DNA of 25,944 nucleotides from Treponema sp. GTDB taxonomy: Bacteria > Spirochaetota > Spirochaetia > Treponematales > Breznakiellaceae. Under the pieces are notes generated by a model, which did no database searches, had not been told where the DNA came from, and was given only the letters and a program-made list of their open reading frames with translations. This document shows positions 6,292-13,988 of this stretch, one piece after another; position 1 is the first letter of the stretch; each line of letters starts with the position of its first letter. The position numbers and the translations under genes are program-made. The stretch is taken from contig JAIRMT010000112.1 of assembly GCA_031258505.1 (NCBI GenBank), positions 1 through 25,944 of the forward strand, in the 5' to 3' direction.

Positions 6292-8674
6292 GCACATCAG
6301 GGTATAAGGCGCGATAGACCGTAAAGTACGATTCGGGGGCGTCGGTGGAAACGGCACTTTTCGCCAGCACTGCAAGGCGATGAAGCCCATAAACAGAGGC
6401 AGAACCGGTGGCATCAATACGGGCGGCGCGGTACTGCTTGTCGTTGGCAGCGGGAACGTAGTCGGTTTCAGCGCCATTTGCGTAGGCAAAGCCCCAGAGC
6501 AGGGACGACAACGAGTATTTCTTGACGCCAAAGGGAATGTTTACGTTGATAGCCTCGACAATGCGGATGCCTTCGGGTAAGGCGCAGTTCATCACTTCAA
6601 GAAAACGGGCAGCGTCATAGAAGCCAAACGTCTCGATAGCGGCAATCTCGGCGGAGGCGCTCACGCCAATCGATAGCGGCGCGGCGATTTCGAGCTTAGG
6701 TAAGGGATTAAAACCCTGCGTGTAGAAGACAGGGACGGCGGCGCGGGTCATCGACATGGAAAACAGCTCAATCAGCGCGAGATGAGGCTGAAAAATCGCG
6801 CTCCCGGTCTTGGTAAAAATGAAAAGAAGCCGATGAGTAACAGGAGATGAAGGCAGATTAGGAATAGTTGAAGGTAAAACATCCACAAGTGAAATATCAT
6901 GCTGTATGATATTTTCAACAGTATGAGTATCATAGGTACAAGTTCCACAAAAATGTGTACATTTTTCTATACATTGTGAAGTTGATCCTTGCACAAACGA
7001 TTTTTTTCGTTCCTCTTGCATGAAATCCGGCAGAATACCGCTATCGATTACGTTCCACGGTAATGGCGCGTCGCTTGGCCGCTCGCTTAGAAAGTCTCGC
7101 GTCAGCACCTCGTGTTCCGCGAAAATGCTGTACCAGACGTTTTTCTGGATATACTCATTCCATGCGTCAAGGCGGCAGCCTCTGCGGTAGGCGGTCTCGA
7201 TGAGCGCGCCAGCGCGTTCGTCCCCGCGGCTGATTATACCCTCCAGCGTCGAGATAAACGGGTCCTGTATGCCGACCTTGTGTCCACGCGACTTGAGTTC
7301 ATAGCGGATGTATTCCAGCTTGACACGAGCGGCGGCTTCGTCAATCTGTGCTGCCCATTGGTAGGGCGTATGCGGCTTCGGTATAAAAGTTCCTACATTA
7401 ACGCTAAAGTGCATACCCGCGCGTTTAGCAAGCTCAAGGATAAAACCGATGATGGCGGCTTCTTCGGTGATTTCGTCAATGTTTGGCAATGGAAGCCCTA
7501 CCATGAAGTAAAACTTCGCGCCTCGCCAGCCTTGTTTACGGGCTTCTTTGAGGATCGCGGTAACATTATCGAGAGAAACCTGCTTGTTTATGGCTAGTTG
7601 CCAAGCGTCAATCGGCGTTTCTACTGCAAATGTCAGCCCACTCTTACGCACTTCGGCGAGTTTCGCCAATAGCGGCAGTGAAAACGTAGATACCCGTAAC
7701 GATGGCAACTGAAACGATACATGTTCCTGCCTGAATTTGCTGTTCAGCCGGTCAACCAGCGCCTCAATACCCCGATAGTCGCCAGACGACAGAGACGACA
7801 AGCATATTTCCCGATAGCCGCCACGCCGGACAAACGCGGCAACTTCGCGTTCGATGGCGTCGATGCTTTTCTGGCGCATGGGGCGATACCAGTAACCGGC
7901 GTGGCAAAAACGGCAACCATTCGGACAGCCGCGCATGATTTCTACCGCGCCGTGATGCTGGATTACCCGCATGTTCGGTATCGGGAATACCGCTACATCA
8001 TTGACGCGCTTGGTAAACATGGTGTCAATGGCGCGACGAGCGCTTGTCTTGCCCCGCGTCCATACCGAAGGATGGTCGATGATGTACGCGAGCAACTCAC
8101 CGCGACTCGCGCCCTGTATTTTCATGGCAACCAGCGCTGTAAACATTTCAAAGAAGCCGCCTTCAGCTTCGCCAATCCAGAATGCGTCTACGAAATCCTG
8201 ATATGGCAAGGGGTTAGATACGCATGGACCGCCCATAAGGACGATGGGGTCGCTGTCTCCACGTTCCGAGTTGTGCAGAGGTATTGCCGCGAGGTCGAGC
8301 ATGGCGAGAACATTGGTGATGCCAAGCTCATAACCAAAGGTGAAAAACAGAAGGTCGCGGTCGCGGAGGCTTATGCCAGTATCAAGCCCATAGAGCGGCA
8401 GGCGGCGTTCCCGCAAGAGCCGCTCAAAGTCTGGCGCAGGGGCAAAAGCGCGGTCGCAGGAGGCGCCATCAATCGCGTTAAGCTGGTTGTATAGTATCTT
8501 GAGCGCCTGATTCGACATACCGATTTCATAGAGGTCGGGAAACGCGATCAGTGTCTGCAGCGTGGCGTCGCGTCTGGCAAGCCGCCCGTATTCACCACCA
8601 ACGTAACGGTTGGGCTTCTCCACCGATAGAAGCGCCGCGCCTAAATCCTGAACCGGATCAACAAAGTGAACCAT
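6254..8674 (-). CDS. Radical SAM protein fused to DUF2344 (TIGR03960 + TIGR03936)
   Basis: Predicted 806-residue iron-sulfur enzyme. The N-terminal region opens with EKPNRYVGGEYG (about 19-30), typical of the TIGR03960 family. A B12-binding-like segment precedes the radical SAM core. The cluster motif is C250-PNG-C254-RF-C257, the Cx3Cx2C that binds the 4Fe-4S cluster cleaving S-adenosylmethionine. A second group, C568, C572, C576 and C579, is consistent with the extra cysteines at the end of the family core. From about residue 612 (THRLLFIFTKTG) the DUF2344/TIGR03936 domain follows, which in many bacteria is a separate gene; the fusion is established in several lineages. The substrate is unknown. 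The start has no ribosome site, and a plausible promoter lies directly before it (see 8678-8706). The end overlaps the opposing epimerase fragment by 38 bp. Confidence 0.88.
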   Translation of the reverse strand: MVHFVDPVQDLGAALLSVEKPNRYVGGEYGRLARRDATLQTLIAFPDLYEIGMSNQALKILYNQLNAIDGASCDRAFAPAPDFERLLRERRLPLYGLDTGISLRDRDLLFFTFGYELGITNVLAMLDLAAIPLHNSERGDSDPIVLMGGPCVSNPLPYQDFVDAFWIGEAEGGFFEMFTALVAMKIQGASRGELLAYIIDHPSVWTRGKTSARRAIDTMFTKRVNDVAVFPIPNMRVIQHHGAVEIMRGCPNGCRFCHAGYWYRPMRQKSIDAIEREVAAFVRRGGYREICLSSLSSGDYRGIEALVDRLNSKFRQEHVSFQLPSLRVSTFSLPLLAKLAEVRKSGLTFAVETPIDAWQLAINKQVSLDNVTAILKEARKQGWRGAKFYFMVGLPLPNIDEITEEAAIIGFILELAKRAGMHFSVNVGTFIPKPHTPYQWAAQIDEAAARVKLEYIRYELKSRGHKVGIQDPFISTLEGIISRGDERAGALIETAYRRGCRLDAWNEYIQKNVWYSIFAEHEVLTRDFLSERPSDAPLPWNVIDSGILPDFMQEERKKSFVQGSTSQCIEKCTHFCGTCTYDTHTVENIIQHDISLVDVLPSTIPNLPSSPVTHRLLFIFTKTGSAIFQPHLALIELFSMSMTRAAVPVFYTQGFNPLPKLEIAAPLSIGVSASAEIAAIETFGFYDAARFLEVMNCALPEGIRIVEAINVNIPFGVKKYSLSSLLWGFAYANGAETDYVPAANDKQYRAARIDATGSASVYGLHRLAVLAKSAVSTDAPESYFTVYRALYPDVLIPRIQNQNSPV

Positions 8675-8677
8675 GTT

Positions 8678-8706
8678 TTTATATCGGTCAATGAGATAAG
8701 CTGCAA
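8678..8706 (-). promoter_or_regulatory. Candidate promoter of the radical SAM gene, possibly leaderless
   Basis: On the minus strand TTGCAG (8706-8701) and TATAAA (8683-8678) are separated by 17 bp. Transcription would begin within about one codon of the ATG at 8674, and no ribosome site exists, so translation may be leaderless. The -35 matches only three consensus bases. Confidence 0.4.
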
Positions 8707-8736
8707 CAGCGTTCGCACTCGTAGCTCGCGACGCAG

Positions 8737-8769
8737 ATAGACTTGTTCGGGAAGTCCGAACAAGTCTAT
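8737..8769 (+). promoter_or_regulatory. Long perfect inverted repeat just upstream of dppB
   Basis: ATAGACTTGTTCGG (8737-8750) and its exact reverse complement (8756-8769) enclose a 5-nt loop. On the plus strand ATTTT follows and the dppB ATG is only 9 nt away, with no Shine-Dalgarno site between. It could be an intrinsic attenuator, an mRNA structure controlling dppB translation, or a large operator. It cannot be a terminator for an upstream plus-strand gene, because the gene to the left runs the other way. Confidence 0.6.
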
Positions 8770-8778
8770 ATTTTAACG

Positions 8779-9744
8779 ATGTTTGATTTAACGCGTTATG
8801 TGTTGAAACGGGCGCTTGCCCTCATTCCTATACTGCTGGTGGTATCGGCGGCGGTGTTCTTCCTCATCCGGCTGACGCCATCCGACCCTATCGCAGCTCT
8901 TACCAGCGGGCGACGAATCAGCGACGACACACGCGCCGCCCTCATCGCCCAGTACCACCTGGACAAGCCGTTGCCGCAGCAGTACCTCCTCTGGCTGGGC
9001 GGTTTATTTCAGGGCAGTCTCGGCGACAGCATCCGCCACCGGCAACCCGTCGCCAGCTTACTGGCAGCGCGGCTTCCCACAACAGTACAGCTTGTAGTGA
9101 TGAGCGCTGTGTTCGCCATCCTTCTGGCAATACCAATCGGGATTATCAGCGCTGTCTGGAAAAATTCGTGGCTTGATCGCGCCCTCTCCGGCTTCATGGT
9201 ACTGTGCGTGTCCTCGCCAGTGTTCCTGAACGCCATTGTACTGATACTGATCTTCGCACTGCAACTGCACTGGTTCCCGTCGTTTGGCGCGGGACACAAT
9301 GTTGTCGAGAACCTGTACTACCTCGCTCTGCCCGCGTTTGCGTTGAGCCTAAACATGGTCGCGCTCATTGGCCGCATCACCCGTACCCGCATGATCAGCG
9401 AACTGAGTTCCGGCTATAGTCTTGCTCTCGTCGCTAAAGGCACGCCATTCACGCGAATCGTGGTGGCGCACTGCCTCAAAAACACGCTGGTTCCAGTGAT
9501 CACCGTTGCCGGCATACAGATTGGAACAATGGTTGTGGGCGCGGTACTGGTGGAGAATGTGTTCGCCCTCGGCGGCATTGGCGCGTTGCTTATTGAGGCG
9601 ATTAAGGCGTCTGATTATCCGCTGGTACAGAGCATCATGCTCCTGCTCGTGGCGCTGTTTCTGGCGCTGAATCTGTTCGTCGATGTAGTCTACGCCCTCG
9701 TTGATCCAAGGATACGGGCATCCATTGGAGGTAAACTTGTTTAA
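8779..9744 (+). CDS. dppB: Dpp/Opp-type ABC transporter permease 1
   Basis: Inner-membrane permease of 321 residues, the usual size for DppB/OppB. It has an N-terminal anchor (RYVLKRALALIPILLVV), a periplasmic region with TPSDPIAAL, and a run of further membrane segments. The EAA-type loop that docks the ATPase lies near SSGYSLALVAKG, and LVENVFALGGIG near the C-terminus is typical of the family. ATG 8779 is chosen since it gives the normal N-terminus; a TTG at 8743 would start translation inside the inverted repeat. No ribosome site is visible. It overlaps the next permease by 8 bp. Members of this family import di- or oligopeptides, nickel, or oligosaccharides, so substrate cannot be told from the permease. 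No substrate-binding protein gene is in the window. Confidence 0.9.
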   Translation: MFDLTRYVLKRALALIPILLVVSAAVFFLIRLTPSDPIAALTSGRRISDDTRAALIAQYHLDKPLPQQYLLWLGGLFQGSLGDSIRHRQPVASLLAARLPTTVQLVVMSAVFAILLAIPIGIISAVWKNSWLDRALSGFMVLCVSSPVFLNAIVLILIFALQLHWFPSFGAGHNVVENLYYLALPAFALSLNMVALIGRITRTRMISELSSGYSLALVAKGTPFTRIVVAHCLKNTLVPVITVAGIQIGTMVVGAVLVENVFALGGIGALLIEAIKASDYPLVQSIMLLLVALFLALNLFVDVVYALVDPRIRASIGGKLV

Positions 9745-10618
9745 TCATAAACCTTTAGTAACGCTTCAGCGTGGCGGCAGCATAACACCAGCGGCATTTG
9801 TTTCCGGCGCAGTGTTGCTCTTCATTATAGTGGCGTGTGTACTAGCGCCGCTCATTGCGCCCTACGGTGAAGCGGAGCAGGACCTTGCAGCATCACTTGC
9901 CCAACCATCGCCGGAACACCTGCTCGGCGCGGACAAAATGGGGCGCGACCTGTTCTCGCGCCTGCTCTATGGCGGCAGAGTAACACTGGCAAGCGCACTG
10001 GCAGTAGTAGCTCTTTCGGCGCTCATCGGGGTTCCGCTGGGACTCTTCGCAGGCTACTATGGCGGGAAGTTCGACGCCATTGTCGGACGCTTCTGCGACA
10101 TACTGCTGTCGTTTCCTTCACTGCTACTGGCGTTTTTGTTTGTGGCAGCGCTTGGACGCGGCATTACTAACGCAATACTCGCGTTAGGTATCGTGTATGT
10201 GCCGATGCTCACACGACTTACGCGCTCGCTCACGCTGGTTGAGAAGAGCAAAACCTACGTTGAGGCAGCGCAGTCCATAGGGTTTTCTTCTATATATATC
10301 ATCTTTCGCCACATACTGCCGAACTGTCTAGCGACGATCATAGTGCAACTGACACTCGACCTTGCTTACGCCATCCTCGACCTCGCAGCCCTCAGCTTCA
10401 TCGGACTGGGTATAAGCCCGCCGACCGCTGACTGGGGCGCTATGCTTGATGAAGGACGCGCCTTCCTGCTCCAAAACCCCGTGCTGGCACTGGCGCCCGG
10501 CGCAGTGATCGTGATAACCGTGATAAGCCTTAACATCTTCTGCGACTGCGTTTCTCAGTACCTTGACCCATCGACTCGCGCACTTCCCGCGTTCAAATCG
10601 GAGCCGGCGCATGAGTGA
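9737..10618 (+). CDS. dppC: Dpp/Opp-type ABC transporter permease 2
   Basis: Inner-membrane permease of 293 residues that pairs with the preceding one. It begins with a short cytoplasmic tail, a first membrane segment near residues 20-42 (FVSGAVLLFIIVACVLAPLI), then the family motif HLLGADKMGRDLFSRLLYGGR. The ATPase-docking loop is YVEAAQSIGFSSIYIIFRHILPN, and ALSFIGLGI follows. The start is taken as TTG 9737, because GGAGG (9727-9731) is 5 nt upstream and no in-frame ATG or GTG serves there. It overlaps the end of dppB by 8 bp and the start of dppD by 8 bp, so the three genes are translationally coupled. Confidence 0.9.
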   Translation: MFNHKPLVTLQRGGSITPAAFVSGAVLLFIIVACVLAPLIAPYGEAEQDLAASLAQPSPEHLLGADKMGRDLFSRLLYGGRVTLASALAVVALSALIGVPLGLFAGYYGGKFDAIVGRFCDILLSFPSLLLAFLFVAALGRGITNAILALGIVYVPMLTRLTRSLTLVEKSKTYVEAAQSIGFSSIYIIFRHILPNCLATIIVQLTLDLAYAILDLAALSFIGLGISPPTADWGAMLDEGRAFLLQNPVLALAPGAVIVITVISLNIFCDCVSQYLDPSTRALPAFKSEPAHE

Positions 10619-11591
10619 GCGTGATAAAGTTCTTTCTATTTACAAACTCTTCTGCGACTTTATGACCGCCGAAGGCATTGTGTATGCCCTCAGCAGCGTG
10701 AACCTCGACATCAGGCGCGGCACGATACACGGGCTGGTAGGCGAGAGCGGCTGTGGCAAAAGCGTAACTGGCCGCGCTATCATGGCGCTCCACGAGCGGC
10801 GGCACACACGCTTGAACGGCGAGGTACGCTTTGATGGCCGGAATCTGCTGGCTCTGCCAGAACGGGAACTGCGGCGCATACGCGGCCGGCGCGTTTCCAT
10901 GATATTTCAGGACCCCGGCGCTGCGCTGTCGCCGCTCATGCCGGTGGGCAGGCAGATCGCCGAAGCCATTACCAACCACTTCACCCTCCCGAAGTCAGAG
11001 TTACAGAGCCGCGTAAGCGCATTGCTGGAACAGGTCGGCTTACACAGCCGCGTAGCGCGGCAGTACCCATTTGAGTTATCAGGCGGTATGCAACAGCGCG
11101 TGATGATTGCCCAAGCCATTGCCTGCAAGCCCGAACTCCTCATCGCCGACGAGCCAAGCACAGCCCTCGACGTTACGATACAGGCGCAGGTGCTGAACCT
11201 GCTCAAAGAACTCCGTAACCAACTATCGCTGTCCGTATTACTCATCACGCACAACTTTGCAATAGTCGCCGAGGTCTGCGACCGTGTGTCAGTGATGTAT
11301 GCCGGCCAGATCGTGGAAACCGCAGACGCCGCCACTCTTCTCAGCGCCGCTGCTCACCCCTACAGCCTCGCACTCATCGACTGCATCCCACGCAGTCGTG
11401 GCTCTGGCGACAACAGCGCGGAACGAGAGCCGCTGCCCGTGATCGCAGGCTCGCCGCCGCGTCTCTATGAGCGACCGCGCGGTTGTCCCTTTGCCCCACG
11501 CTGTAAGCGCGCTGACACGCTTTGCGAAACCGTACCCCCGCCGCTAGACATCGGCAATGACCACAAAGTACGCTGTCATCATGCGAGGTAA
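10611..11591 (+). CDS. dppD: Dpp/Opp-type ABC transporter ATP-binding protein 1
   Basis: Cytoplasmic ATPase of 326 residues that powers the importer. Visible parts in order are Walker A (GESGCGKS), Q-loop (MIFQDP), ABC signature (LSGGMQQR), Walker B (ELLIADEP), D-loop (STALD) and H-loop (LLITHN). The C-terminal oligopeptide-transporter extension contains the usual cysteines in GCPFAPRC, then DTLC and a final CHHAR. ATG 10611 has GGAG at 10600-10603. The gene is complete. Its normal partner, DppF, lies beyond the repeat region and is truncated, so DppD may have no working partner from this locus, may homodimerise, or may borrow an ATPase made elsewhere. Confidence 0.93.
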   Translation: MSERDKVLSIYKLFCDFMTAEGIVYALSSVNLDIRRGTIHGLVGESGCGKSVTGRAIMALHERRHTRLNGEVRFDGRNLLALPERELRRIRGRRVSMIFQDPGAALSPLMPVGRQIAEAITNHFTLPKSELQSRVSALLEQVGLHSRVARQYPFELSGGMQQRVMIAQAIACKPELLIADEPSTALDVTIQAQVLNLLKELRNQLSLSVLLITHNFAIVAEVCDRVSVMYAGQIVETADAATLLSAAAHPYSLALIDCIPRSRGSGDNSAEREPLPVIAGSPPRLYERPRGCPFAPRCKRADTLCETVPPPLDIGNDHKVRCHHAR

Positions 11592-11594
11592 AAT

Positions 11595-12905
11595 ATGAAA
11601 CAGCATGTATGGTATATAGGTTTACTTTCTCTGGCGCTTGTTAGTTCCTGTAGTTCCTCTGCCTTTGTCGTTAAGGAGAGTCGGGTGATACCAGAAGATT
11701 TTGCGGGCATGGTTCATGCTGGAAGCACTCGTACCGATGAGGAATACGCTCTGCTTAATGACATGGGCGTATCATGGGTACTTGCGACATTTTACTGGGG
11801 GAGCATTGAACCACAGCAAGGAGCGTGGAACTTTTCCCACTACGATTCCTTTGTAGAACGCGCAAAGCAGGACGGGAAGAAGATCATCGCAGTATTGGCG
11901 TATGATACTCCATGGATGTATTCCGATGAGGACAAAAACAAATCCGATCCACACATCCGCTCTAAAGACATTCCCAAATACCTGAACTTTGTGGAAACGA
12001 CGATACTCCGGTATCAGGATAAGGTTGACGCATGGAGTGTGTGGAACGAGCCAAATGTAGCGCGGTTCTGGAAAGGGTCAAAGCAGGAGTTTATTGCGTT
12101 GACCAAAGCCGCTATACAAAAGATTCGGGAGATTGCGCCGGAGACCACGATACTAGGGGGCGCGTTTTCTGGACTGCCTACAATACCCTTTGTGTCCGAA
12201 AGCTATGTGGGTTACGTTAAGGCGCTTTTCGAGTCCGGCGCAATGGATCAGGCAAGCGGTGTTTCCTTTCACCCCTACAGTACGAATCCCCAGGGAGCAG
12301 CGGCGCTCTATGACAGGATGGTGGACCTGCTTACGCCTTACGGCTTTCAGGACAAAATATGGATAACCGAAGTGGGTTATCCAACACACGGCCTATATCC
12401 AACAAGAGTTTCCGAAGAGAAACAGCCCGCCTATGTGATACAAACCCTGTCTACTCTAGCGGCGCGGGGAGCGCGGGTTATTTGCTGGTATGAAATGTTT
12501 GATAAATATAATAGGGGGGACAAGCGTACTGCGGATTCGGAGCATTACTTTGGCCTTCTGTATCCTAATTATGAGCGCAAGCCCGGAGCCACAGCTTATG
12601 GCCTTGCGGCCCGGTATATAGGAGGCATGACGTATCAGCCTCAGTCTCTGTCGCGGGATGGCGTGCCTTCATCCGTTGTGGCCTACTATTTTGAAGGAGA
12701 GAACAATCACGCAACTCTTATTATATGGAAGAATAGTGGAAAGCAGACGCTGCGGCTATTGCTGCCCGGAACCGGACACTTGCTTCACGACCCGGCAACA
12801 GGCAGTACGCGCAGTCTGGAGACCCAGATAACGCTTAACATTGGAAGTATGCCCAGCGTCATAACATGGAATACGAGCGGGGAGCCGCCGTCGATCAGCA
12901 AATAA
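11595..12905 (+). CDS. Lipoprotein glycoside hydrolase of clan GH-A (GH39/GH5-like)
   Basis: Predicted exported glycosidase of 436 residues. The N-terminus is a lipoprotein signal ending in LVSSC, so Cys19 is the likely lipid anchor; the loose lipobox is spirochaete-like. The TIM-barrel carries clan GH-A landmarks: WSVWNEPN with Glu152 as acid/base and WITEVGYP with Glu259 as nucleophile. SFHPYS and the late ICWYEMFD fit the same fold. The last ~80 residues look like a small beta domain. GAGGT (11585-11589) precedes the ATG, and the gap to dppD is 3 bp, so it belongs to the same transcript. This suggests the importer handles glycan fragments released by this enzyme (inference). Exact family and substrate cannot be assigned by eye. 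Confidence 0.8.
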   Translation: MKQHVWYIGLLSLALVSSCSSSAFVVKESRVIPEDFAGMVHAGSTRTDEEYALLNDMGVSWVLATFYWGSIEPQQGAWNFSHYDSFVERAKQDGKKIIAVLAYDTPWMYSDEDKNKSDPHIRSKDIPKYLNFVETTILRYQDKVDAWSVWNEPNVARFWKGSKQEFIALTKAAIQKIREIAPETTILGGAFSGLPTIPFVSESYVGYVKALFESGAMDQASGVSFHPYSTNPQGAAALYDRMVDLLTPYGFQDKIWITEVGYPTHGLYPTRVSEEKQPAYVIQTLSTLAARGARVICWYEMFDKYNRGDKRTADSEHYFGLLYPNYERKPGATAYGLAARYIGGMTYQPQSLSRDGVPSSVVAYYFEGENNHATLIIWKNSGKQTLRLLLPGTGHLLHDPATGSTRSLETQITLNIGSMPSVITWNTSGEPPSISK

Positions 12906-12918
12906 GAAAAAGTAAGAA

Positions 12919-13022
12919 GGGGGAGCGCCGTTGAAGGAAAACGCGCGCATGGTCGCCAATGCGGCGCCGTTTTTTCCGCTGCTCCCCCTCGCTCCAAAGC
13001 CTACGGCTTTTCCGCTACCCCC
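12919..13022 (-). repeat. G-rich structured element, left copy (inverted)
   Basis: Read on the minus strand it begins GGGGG (13022-13018), then AGCGGA, a 6-bp stem AAAGCC/GGCTTT with loop GTA, then GGAGCG and GGGGGAG. A long bulged hairpin follows (GGAAAA to TTTTCC, 12977-12936) and the element ends GGCGCTCCCCC. The same ordered landmarks occur in the element at 13774-13868 on the opposite strand. On the plus strand GGGGGAGC (12919-12926) can pair with GCTCCCCC (12981-12988), so it may also hinder read-through after the glycosidase gene; there is a T-run at 13026-13033. Not coding. Confidence 0.6.
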
Positions 13023-13095
13023 ACTCTTTTTTTCCCGGCTGTATGAACCACTCTTCCGCTAACTTGCTTAGACTAATTACAAAAAAAGATTCCAA

Positions 13096-13693
13096 TCAGC
13101 AAGCTGACCCGTGTCGCGTCAGCAAGCTGACCCGTGTCGCGTCAGCACCCTGACACGTAGCGCGTCAGCACCCTGACACGTAGCGCGTCAGCACCCTGAC
13201 ACGTAGCGCGTCAGCAAGCTGACCCCTATCGCGTCAGCAAGCTGACCCCTATCGCGTCAGCACCCTGAGCCGTGTCGCGTCAGCACCCTGACCCGTGTCG
13301 CGTCAGCAAGCTGACCCGTGTCGCGTCAGCACCCTGACACGTAGCGCGTCAGCACCCTGACCCGTGTCGCGTCAGCAAGCTGACCCGTGTCGCGTCAGCA
13401 CCCTGACACGTGTCGCGTCAGCAAGCTGACCCGTGTCGCGTCAGCACCCTGACACGTATCGCGTCAGCAAGCTGACCCGTATCGCGTCAGCAAGCTGACC
13501 CGTAGCGCGTCAGCAAGCTGACCCGTATCGCGTCAGCAAGCTGACCCGTGTCGCGTCAGCACCCTGACCCGTGTCGCGTCAGCAAGCTGACCCGTGTCGC
13601 GTCAGCACCCTGACCCGTGTCGCGTCAGCAGGCTGACCCGTGTCGCGTCAGCACCCTGACCCGTGTCGCGTCAGCAAGCTGACCCGTGTCGCG
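13096..13693. repeat. 26-unit, 23-bp tandem array of palindromes
   Basis: There are 26 consecutive units of exactly 23 bp with no insertion or deletion. Each is a 14-bp palindromic part plus a 9-bp linker. The palindrome is GTCAGCAAGCTGAC or GTCAGCACCCTGAC. Both keep a GTCAG/CTGAC stem and differ in the loop (CAAG in 13 units, CACC in 12, CAGG in 1). Only one unit (13257) breaks the stem. Linkers vary around CCGTGTCGC (also CCGTATCGC, CCCTATCGC, ACGTAGCGC and others). Two decayed units may follow (13694-13740). All frames on both strands are closed by TGA within each three units, so the array is not protein-coding. There are no unique spacers, so it is not CRISPR. Confidence 0.95.
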
Positions 13694-13773
13694 TCTAAGG
13701 CTGACGTGGTTTTCCGCCTAAGACTGATACGGTTTTACGTCTTTTGAGCTTTGGGAGCGAAGGCGGGGGCGTT

Positions 13774-13868
13774 GCGGGGGCGGTAGCCCCCGCTGAGGGG
13801 GGAAGCGGAGAACGCGATAGCGTTCGGAGCGTGGGGGGAGACAAGCCAACGAAGTTGGCGTTCCCCCC
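13774..13868 (+). repeat. G-rich structured element, right copy
   Basis: It starts with a hairpin GCGGGGGC/GCCCCCGC (13774-13781, 13786-13793, loop GGTA). Then come AGCGGA (13804-13809), stem GAACGC/GCGTTC (13810-13815, 13820-13825, loop GATA), GGAGCG (13826-13831), GGGGGGAG (13833-13840), stem GCCAAC/GTTGGC (13845-13850, 13854-13859), and TTCCCCCC (13861-13868). The run of G and the final run of C can pair around the inner stem. The landmark order matches the left copy, which is on the other strand. Not coding. Confidence 0.6.
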
Positions 13869-13879
13869 TCAAAATCTTC

Positions 13880-13908
13880 TTCAAACTGGCGCTATACTTA
13901 GGTATACT
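13880..13908 (+). promoter_or_regulatory. Candidate promoter before truncated dppF
   Basis: TTCAAA (13880-13885) and TATACT (13903-13908) are 17 bp apart; a second TATACT lies at 13893-13898. It would give dppF a transcript of its own after separation from the operon. Consensus match is moderate. Confidence 0.35.
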
Positions 13909-13988
13909 GTGAGATATATGAGGAGTTCGTGTAGACATTGCAAGATGGCAGCGAACATCGAACCAATAACCCGCCTTTAGGAGGAACC

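Noticed and set aside
7721..8494. Long plus-strand frame opposite the radical SAM gene
   Set aside because: It is antisense to conserved radical SAM motifs and has no recognisable family features.
8743..8778. TTG start for dppB
   Set aside because: It begins inside the inverted repeat and adds 12 residues unlike the family's N-terminus; ATG 8779 gives the normal start.
13096..13693. CRISPR array
   Set aside because: The period is a constant 23 bp and the linkers are near-identical variants, so there are no unique spacers; no cas gene is present.
13096..13693. Repetitive protein gene
   Set aside because: Because 23 is not a multiple of three, the TGA in the palindrome enters every frame, and the same holds on the minus strand; all frames close within about three units.
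13096..13693. Iteron-type replication origin or integron attachment array
   Set aside because: No replication initiator, integrase, DnaA-box cluster or cassette genes are seen, and units lack the asymmetric features of attachment sites.
13919..13980. 20-codon leader peptide before dppF
   Set aside because: It ends at the dppF ribosome site, which hints at coupling, but it has no ribosome site and no codon pattern typical of attenuation.
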